64,000 nucleotides of DNA from Taibaiella soli. Lineage in GTDB: Bacteria; Bacteroidota; Bacteroidia; Chitinophagales; Chitinophagaceae. Positions within the stretch are counted from its first letter, which is position 1, and every line of letters begins with the position of its first letter. The stretch spans positions 1 to 64,000 of the forward strand of contig NZ_QKTW01000003.1 in NCBI RefSeq assembly GCF_003236175.1. Reading direction: 5' to 3'. The notes beneath the pieces are model-generated. The model saw only the letters and a list, made by a program, of their open reading frames with translations. It made no database searches and was not told the DNA's origin. This document shows, in pieces, positions 59,366 to 64,000 of this stretch. The translations under genes were made by a program, and so were the position numbers.

Positions 59366-60643
59366 TTAAATACTGCGGAGCCATTCGCTCGCTTCTGTTT
59401 CCGACATAGTGCCGTAAAGGCCGTTGCGGATTTTACTGTTGGAGTAAACGTTGTCGACTGAAACTTCTTTATTTGCCGAATACCAGACGTTCGTAATAAT
59501 CTGTTTGGCACGTGCCCATTCCATAAAACCTTCTGCATCCTTAGCGCCGCCAAACATCATCAGTCTTGTTTTCGGATAACCTTCAGTATGGCAAAACATC
59601 AGTGTTAATTGCTTCGCTGCAATATGAATGAAATCGCGCAGGTAGTTTTCTGAATTACCATCGTAGTTGCTCAGGAATAACATCTGACGACCTTCATTGA
59701 TAATGAGCCAACGCGCGAAATGCACTGTAGGTATGCCGGAGAGCTTGCCTTTGCTGAACAGATATGGTGCCAGGAAATTGGTCATGCGCAGCAAAAACAT
59801 CATAGTAGCCAGACGAACTTTGCCGGGCTTTACATTGCCCAAAGCAGAGAACTGCGCCTGTACGAGTTGCGTCTCGCGGTTAACCAGTTCGCGGATATGA
59901 TCTTTGGTAAGATCGTTGGGTACTTGCTTTTCCCGGATCTCAATGGATAGAACGATGAGCATCCATACAATTACAAACGGAATAATGATCGGGAGCAAAA
60001 CGATGAATAAGATTGCAAGGCCAATCAGTTTGCCATAAAAGGAGACATTCCATTTTTCTGAGGCATTAGGTACTGGTGTTCTGGCGAATGCTAAATCGGC
60101 ATTACTATGAACGTAGTCAATGATCTGCTGTCGTGTAGTATTTGCCGGCTGTTGCTGAATGCTTTGTCTGTTGCGGTCTGCGAAATCATTGATGGCATTG
60201 CGTAATACATGTTCCTCATGAATTTGTTGCACCGAACGGTAACCGACACCGACGTAAAATGTATCAGCCTCTAAGCTTTGATTTTGAAGATAAAGTTCCA
60301 GCATGGAAGCGTTATAAGCACCTTGCGGAAATTTTTCACACATCGAAAATATCTGCCACAAGCCTCTACCCGCAACAGAAATCATCTGTTGCATATGGTT
60401 ATTGAGCGGCAGATCATAGTTGGTGGTAAATGCCAGTTGCGCCGGAATATCCTTTCCATAAGCGTCTTTGCACGCATCGAGAATAACGAAGCGTGCAAAG
60501 TGTATGGTAGTTATTTTCTTAAACGGAATAATATCGTTGTCTTCGACACCACTGTCGTCGATTTTTTGCAACAGGTCATACAGCGGTTGCTGCATGCCGC
60601 TTTTTATATCGACAACAATAGAATAAGCTCCGTGTTGCGTCAT
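59366..60643 (-). CDS. Membrane protein with duplicated domain, unknown function
   Basis: 425 residues. Two similar halves share IHFARFVILD...AQLAFTTNYDL (about 48-80) and VHFARWLIINEGRQMLFLSNYDGN (about 306-330). This suggests an internal duplication of a ferredoxin-like domain such as those in DyP/chlorite-dismutase or DABB families. A single strong membrane helix pair lies between them (about 205-235, GLAILFIVLLPIIIPFVIVWMLIVLSI). The gene lies 16 bases after the GMC stop and 11 bases before the DyP start, so it belongs to the redox operon. It may bind haem or a partner at the membrane. Confidence 0.75.
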   Translation of the reverse strand: MTQHGAYSIVVDIKSGMQQPLYDLLQKIDDSGVEDNDIIPFKKITTIHFARFVILDACKDAYGKDIPAQLAFTTNYDLPLNNHMQQMISVAGRGLWQIFSMCEKFPQGAYNASMLELYLQNQSLEADTFYVGVGYRSVQQIHEEHVLRNAINDFADRNRQSIQQQPANTTRQQIIDYVHSNADLAFARTPVPNASEKWNVSFYGKLIGLAILFIVLLPIIIPFVIVWMLIVLSIEIREKQVPNDLTKDHIRELVNRETQLVQAQFSALGNVKPGKVRLATMMFLLRMTNFLAPYLFSKGKLSGIPTVHFARWLIINEGRQMLFLSNYDGNSENYLRDFIHIAAKQLTLMFCHTEGYPKTRLMMFGGAKDAEGFMEWARAKQIITNVWYSANKEVSVDNVYSNSKIRNGLYGTMSETEASEWLRSI

Positions 60644-60659
60644 AATTGGTGGTGATAGA

Positions 60660-63005
60660 TTAAAAATGTGGTTTGATATAGATATCGTACAATGAGCCGG
60701 AGAAGTATTTTCCGAAATCTGTCATCACACGCAGCTCCTGCATTTTAGATGCGGCATTGAGCACCTTCATCGTGGTAAGCTGTTTCGCGAAGTCTGCTGT
60801 CTCAATCACCAGAATACCTTTTCCGAGTACCGGACTGGCTTCGTCGGTGCCTTCGTGTACGGTGATGTACAGTGTGCAGGTATCTTTCCAGAGATCAAAA
60901 CCTTTATCATCACGTATTTGTTTGAAGCCGTAGAAATAATAATCCTTGCCTTCTTCTGAATGAATGTTCATACGGTAATTCATCAGTTTGGTTGGGATTT
61001 CGGTATCAGCGTTGACAAACAAATTGAAGATGCCGTTGGTAATCGTCAGCGGGCTTTGCGATAATACCGGCGCCTTTACAATGCCAGCCAACGTAGCCTG
61101 ATGCTGGGGATCTTTCAACATTGTCTCCACATCATTGGATGTTACCGTCAATGTAAAATCAAACAGGGAACCAGCGCTTCTGCCAAGATCTTTACCTTTT
61201 TCGAAATCACTTTTCTCTGCGGTAGAGAAATAGCCCTTCATGGTTTCGGTAAACTGAATGCCCGGTTTCAATGTTTCGCCCTGAACCGCAAAATCTTTAT
61301 AATCGTAGTTGATCGTCAGTCCATAATCCTGAGCGATAATTTCGCAGCAACGTTCTGCCAACGCAGAAATTGTAATCAATGGATTTACGCCCAGAGGAAG
61401 CGGTACAATAGAGCCATCACATACATACAGGCCTTTGTGGACATCAGTTCCGGTAGTGCCGGAGAATACCTCGCCTTTGTGATTGACAGCTCCTTTGGTT
61501 GCATCATCACCCATAATACAGCCGCCCAGCGGGTGTACGGTAATGAGATCATAGTCCATCACTTTGGTCCAGGTCGGATTGACTACATATTCACCACCGA
61601 TTGCTTCTGTGGCAGCGCGCAGATTTTTATCCACTTTCTGGAAGATGCCTTCTTTACCAACGCCCGGCCAGAGGATTTTTAAACGGTCTTTTTCCAGTAC
61701 CATTTTACCTTTACCGTCGTCATGTGTCATTACCAGGAAAGCCTGCGTGTTATTCATTGCGCCATGATATGGGCCCCGGATAAGACTTTCGGCTTCGCGC
61801 AGTTTGCGCTGCATTTTTTCGGATAATGATTCTGCCGGTTCGGAGCCAAAGATCTTGGATATCGTGGCCATCGATGCAGTGATGGTACTCGCCAGTGGTC
61901 CCGGAACATTACCATCTTCAATCACCATGCCGTCTTCCAGCGTTGGTTGCTCGCGCAGATCAATTACAGAAGTGATGCATGGACCAACCGGGGGAATTTC
62001 ACCTACTTTATGATGACCGAAACCGACTGTGTTTACTTGTACATCGCAGTTGTAACCAAAGCCGAGTACGTCTCCGTTGCCTGTAAAACGTTCGCCCACC
62101 ATATCAGAAGCCGTCAGACCTTTTTCTTTGGAGCGCAGCATGATTTCGGTACTGCCGAGTGCACCTGCGCCTATTATGACCATATCCGCAGTTACGAAAA
62201 GGTCAGGAGCATCGAATTTGTTACTTTCTGCATTCTCAATGAGATAATGCACTACCCATTTTCCATCTGCGTTTTTGCTGATGTATTGTATGCCGACGCC
62301 TGTATAAATTTCCGCGCCGTGGTTGCGGGCGTCGGGCAGGTAGTTCATCAGCGTTGTATTTTTTGCTCCGTAATTGCAGCCGGTCATACAGTCGCCGCAG
62401 AGCTCACATTTATATTGGTCAACGCCGGCGTTATTGCGGCGGTTTTCAAACGTTACATTGATATCGAGATAGCGGAAATCTTTGCCCATGCCCTTTGCAG
62501 ACAGCTTCATCGCTTCCGATTTCGGCAGTTTCGGGTAGCCGTTTTTGCCTTCCGGATACTGGTTGGGCTGTAGCATATGTCTTGCACGGTCTACGTTTCT
62601 CCAGTAAGAATCCGGGTCTTTGCGTATCGCTTCGGGCCAGTTGTCTTTTTCGAGTACGCGTGGTTCGGGAATGAGCGATACATTGGCATTTACCAGAGAA
62701 GTGCCGCCGAGGCCGCAACCTTTGTAAACGCTCATATCGTTGTTGAGATGGAATTCAAACAGGCCGTTATTCGGTCCGATACGGCCGTCTGGGGTGTTAA
62801 ACTGCATTTCTTTCATGGCGTCGCCCGTGGTGCTGGGGTATTCGCCGGGCAGAAACTCTTTTCCTTTTTCCAGGAGACATACTTTTTTGCCTGCGCGTGA
62901 AAGGCGTGATGCCGCAATGCCGGCTCCATATCCTGAACCAATAACGATGACTTCGTAATGGTTTTGCATATTGGCGACTGGTGACGATAATCGCTGGAAA
63001 TTCAT
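60660..63005 (-). CDS. GMC oxidoreductase with ferredoxin-like Cys motif (cholesterol oxidase-like)
   Basis: 781 residues, much longer than classic GMC enzymes. The FAD-binding motif is GSGYGAGIAASRL (23-35). A CxxCxxCxxxC cluster lies at 200-210 (CELCGDCMTGC). The C-terminal catalytic motif is TVHPLGG with His, and VNPLITISAL supplies the second active-site residue Asn. About 230 extra residues after the GMC domain are not recognised. The layout resembles the cholesterol-oxidase/long-chain alcohol oxidase branch, which reduces O2 to H2O2. It is the first gene of a five-gene operon with a DyP peroxidase and a catalase-like protein. An alternative start is at 62969 (MQNHYEVIVIGSG). Confidence 0.88.
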   Translation of the reverse strand: MNFQRLSSPVANMQNHYEVIVIGSGYGAGIAASRLSRAGKKVCLLEKGKEFLPGEYPSTTGDAMKEMQFNTPDGRIGPNNGLFEFHLNNDMSVYKGCGLGGTSLVNANVSLIPEPRVLEKDNWPEAIRKDPDSYWRNVDRARHMLQPNQYPEGKNGYPKLPKSEAMKLSAKGMGKDFRYLDINVTFENRRNNAGVDQYKCELCGDCMTGCNYGAKNTTLMNYLPDARNHGAEIYTGVGIQYISKNADGKWVVHYLIENAESNKFDAPDLFVTADMVIIGAGALGSTEIMLRSKEKGLTASDMVGERFTGNGDVLGFGYNCDVQVNTVGFGHHKVGEIPPVGPCITSVIDLREQPTLEDGMVIEDGNVPGPLASTITASMATISKIFGSEPAESLSEKMQRKLREAESLIRGPYHGAMNNTQAFLVMTHDDGKGKMVLEKDRLKILWPGVGKEGIFQKVDKNLRAATEAIGGEYVVNPTWTKVMDYDLITVHPLGGCIMGDDATKGAVNHKGEVFSGTTGTDVHKGLYVCDGSIVPLPLGVNPLITISALAERCCEIIAQDYGLTINYDYKDFAVQGETLKPGIQFTETMKGYFSTAEKSDFEKGKDLGRSAGSLFDFTLTVTSNDVETMLKDPQHQATLAGIVKAPVLSQSPLTITNGIFNLFVNADTEIPTKLMNYRMNIHSEEGKDYYFYGFKQIRDDKGFDLWKDTCTLYITVHEGTDEASPVLGKGILVIETADFAKQLTTMKVLNAASKMQELRVMTDFGKYFSGSLYDIYIKPHF

Positions 63006-63448
63006 AAGAAATGATTGATGGTGAGCAAGAATCTTTTGTTGGTGAAATTGAGTCGTTATTAATATTGCCTTAAAGATAATTTTTGATTTTTAAAATGTAA
63101 ACTGTTTTCATAATGATTTTTATACACGTTAATTTCTTGGTTAAGTGGCGGAAATGTTAAAAGCTGAAATGGGTAATGTGGTGAATGCGATTAATGTAGA
63201 AAATGTGTTTGGTCCACGGAATGGAAATTGTTTTCGGCGGAACCGAAATTATTACGCGCGTCACTTGTAAAGAATGAAGTAGCCGCACAAAATATGAGTC
63301 ACAGAATAAGTGCAGTTTGCTTCGTGCAAAGATGCGAGCGTGCCACGCCTTATTTAACCCTTTAACTAGTTAACGTTTTAACGAATCTCCAACATTTGGA
63401 GATGGGTTACTTTCTTTGGATTCGAGGATCAATAAAAAACTCCCTTTT
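63006..63448. other. 443-base divergent intergenic region
   Basis: Contains degenerate repeats of the type aatgtggtgaatgcgattaatgtag (63174-63200, similar to 16085-16160) and tttaaccctttaactagttaacg (63354-63376), then a promoter-like tactttctttgg (63409-63420) before the DUF4349 gene. No ORF is supported. Confidence 0.5.
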
Positions 63449-64000
63449 ATGAAATCCTTTCGTCTTCTCTTTCCAGTTCTATTGTTGACTATTATAATTG
63501 CTTCTTGTGGCCGGAGTGAATCTCATCGTGAAGCAGCGGAGGTTGTGAGCACTGATACCACTTCGGTTGCCGGTACTGATGTAGCGTCTGCAGCGCTGGC
63601 AGGTAATCTTACTGATCCATCACGGAAAATTGTACATACTGCCGATTTTAATTGCCGCGTAAAAGATGTTTTTCAGACCACGGATAAGCTGGAAAAAATG
63701 GTGCGTTCTGTTGGTGGTATCGTTAGTGAAAGCACGCTGGAGAATCAGAAATCTGAATTACACACGCAGCCTTATACGGAAGATTCATTGAGACAAGTGC
63801 AGGAATACAGAACTGTAGCACATTTGACGTTGCGCGTGCCTGTAAAAATGGTGGATAGTCTGCTGGATGCGATTCCGCAATATGTGGATTTTATGGAACG
63901 CAGACAACTTCGTTTGCAGGATGTTACCTATCAGTATATGGCCAATCAATGGCAGCAGGAAGGGCGCGGAAGCTGGGATGATAAGGCGCTTCAGCATGCG
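63449..64000 (+). CDS. DUF4349-type lipoprotein (3' end outside window)
   Basis: 184 codons are visible from the ATG at 63449 to the window edge. Signal with lipobox (MKSFRLLFPVLLLTIIIASCGRS). After a Thr/Ser/Ala linker comes RKIVHTADFNCRVKDVFQTTDKLEKMVRSVGGIVSESTLEN, then TVAHLTLRVPVKMVDSLLDAIPQYVDFMERRQLRLQDVTYQY. This matches the start of DUF4349 domain proteins, which usually end with a C-terminal membrane helix. They are inner-envelope proteins of unknown role. Confidence 0.85.
   Translation, partial: MKSFRLLFPVLLLTIIIASCGRSESHREAAEVVSTDTTSVAGTDVASAALAGNLTDPSRKIVHTADFNCRVKDVFQTTDKLEKMVRSVGGIVSESTLENQKSELHTQPYTEDSLRQVQEYRTVAHLTLRVPVKMVDSLLDAIPQYVDFMERRQLRLQDVTYQYMANQWQQEGRGSWDDKALQHA

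Overview
The window looks like the chromosome of a Bacteroidota member, most likely of the Chitinophagales/Chitinophagaceae type. The evidence is two secreted proteins with type IX secretion (por) C-terminal sorting domains, SCK/SCN-type lipoprotein signals, Bacteroidota -7 promoter boxes (TAnnTTTG) upstream of several genes, few Shine-Dalgarno sites, an SDR-type threonine dehydrogenase, and families frequent in that phylum (PepSY-like, AsmA-like, DyP/catalase-like). Base composition is moderate (by eye mid-40s % GC).

Layout. 1-0.2 kb: 3' end of an IS110-type transposase. 0.8-10 kb: MscS channel, alpha/beta hydrolase, AsmA-like protein, unknown secreted protein, CLC chloride transporter. 10-24 kb: mostly housekeeping genes (carA, threonine dehydrogenase, zinc-less sirtuin, GT-C membrane protein, ftsY, CHAD protein, GT2 glycosyltransferase, polysaccharide deacetylase, DUF2252-MgtC pair, secreted serine protease, LuxE-like protein). 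24.3-27.3 kb: two nearly identical tRNA-Leu(CAG) genes with their promoters flank a compact HNH nuclease / 4-TM protein / membrane-hairpin patatin operon. 27.5-33 kb: a 1835-residue secreted repeat protein. 33-36 kb: methyltransferase, GNAT, and a membrane-anchored HMA-like protein next to a lipoprotein truncated haemoglobin.

35.9-44.3 kb is the most striking part: an RNA-repair / Ro60 island. On the minus strand it carries rsr (TROVE-vWA, Ro60 ortholog), then about 1.5 kb of non-coding DNA holding at least seven Y-RNA-like units plus one further tRNA-like unit, then a stand-alone Ser-Lys (S24-like) protease domain, two PF10127-type nucleotidyltransferases and an RtcB RNA ligase. A divergent WYL regulator faces rsr. 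In the clearest units the order is T-arm, acceptor hairpin closed by a short loop, D-arm. This is a circularly permuted tRNA body whose anticodon arm is replaced by the presumed Ro60-binding helix. I infer one system in which damage sensed by the WYL protein induces Ro60, a set of tRNA-mimicking Y RNAs, and end-processing and sealing enzymes.

44.4-52 kb: HdeD-like protein, old-yellow-enzyme, second MscS channel, a homopolymer-frameshifted gene, outer-membrane barrel and small secreted proteins. 51.95-53.65 kb is gene-free and repeat-rich: about 88-bp hairpin repeats, then about 290-bp tandem units built from opposed REP-like elements, followed by a RadC-like protein. 54-56 kb: small envelope proteins. 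56.5-63 kb: a tightly spaced five-gene minus-strand redox operon (GMC oxidoreductase with a ferredoxin-like Cys motif, unknown duplicated-domain membrane protein, DyP peroxidase, catalase-like protein, 4-TM protein). The window ends inside a DUF4349-type lipoprotein gene. Several short dispersed repeat families recur in the intergenic regions.
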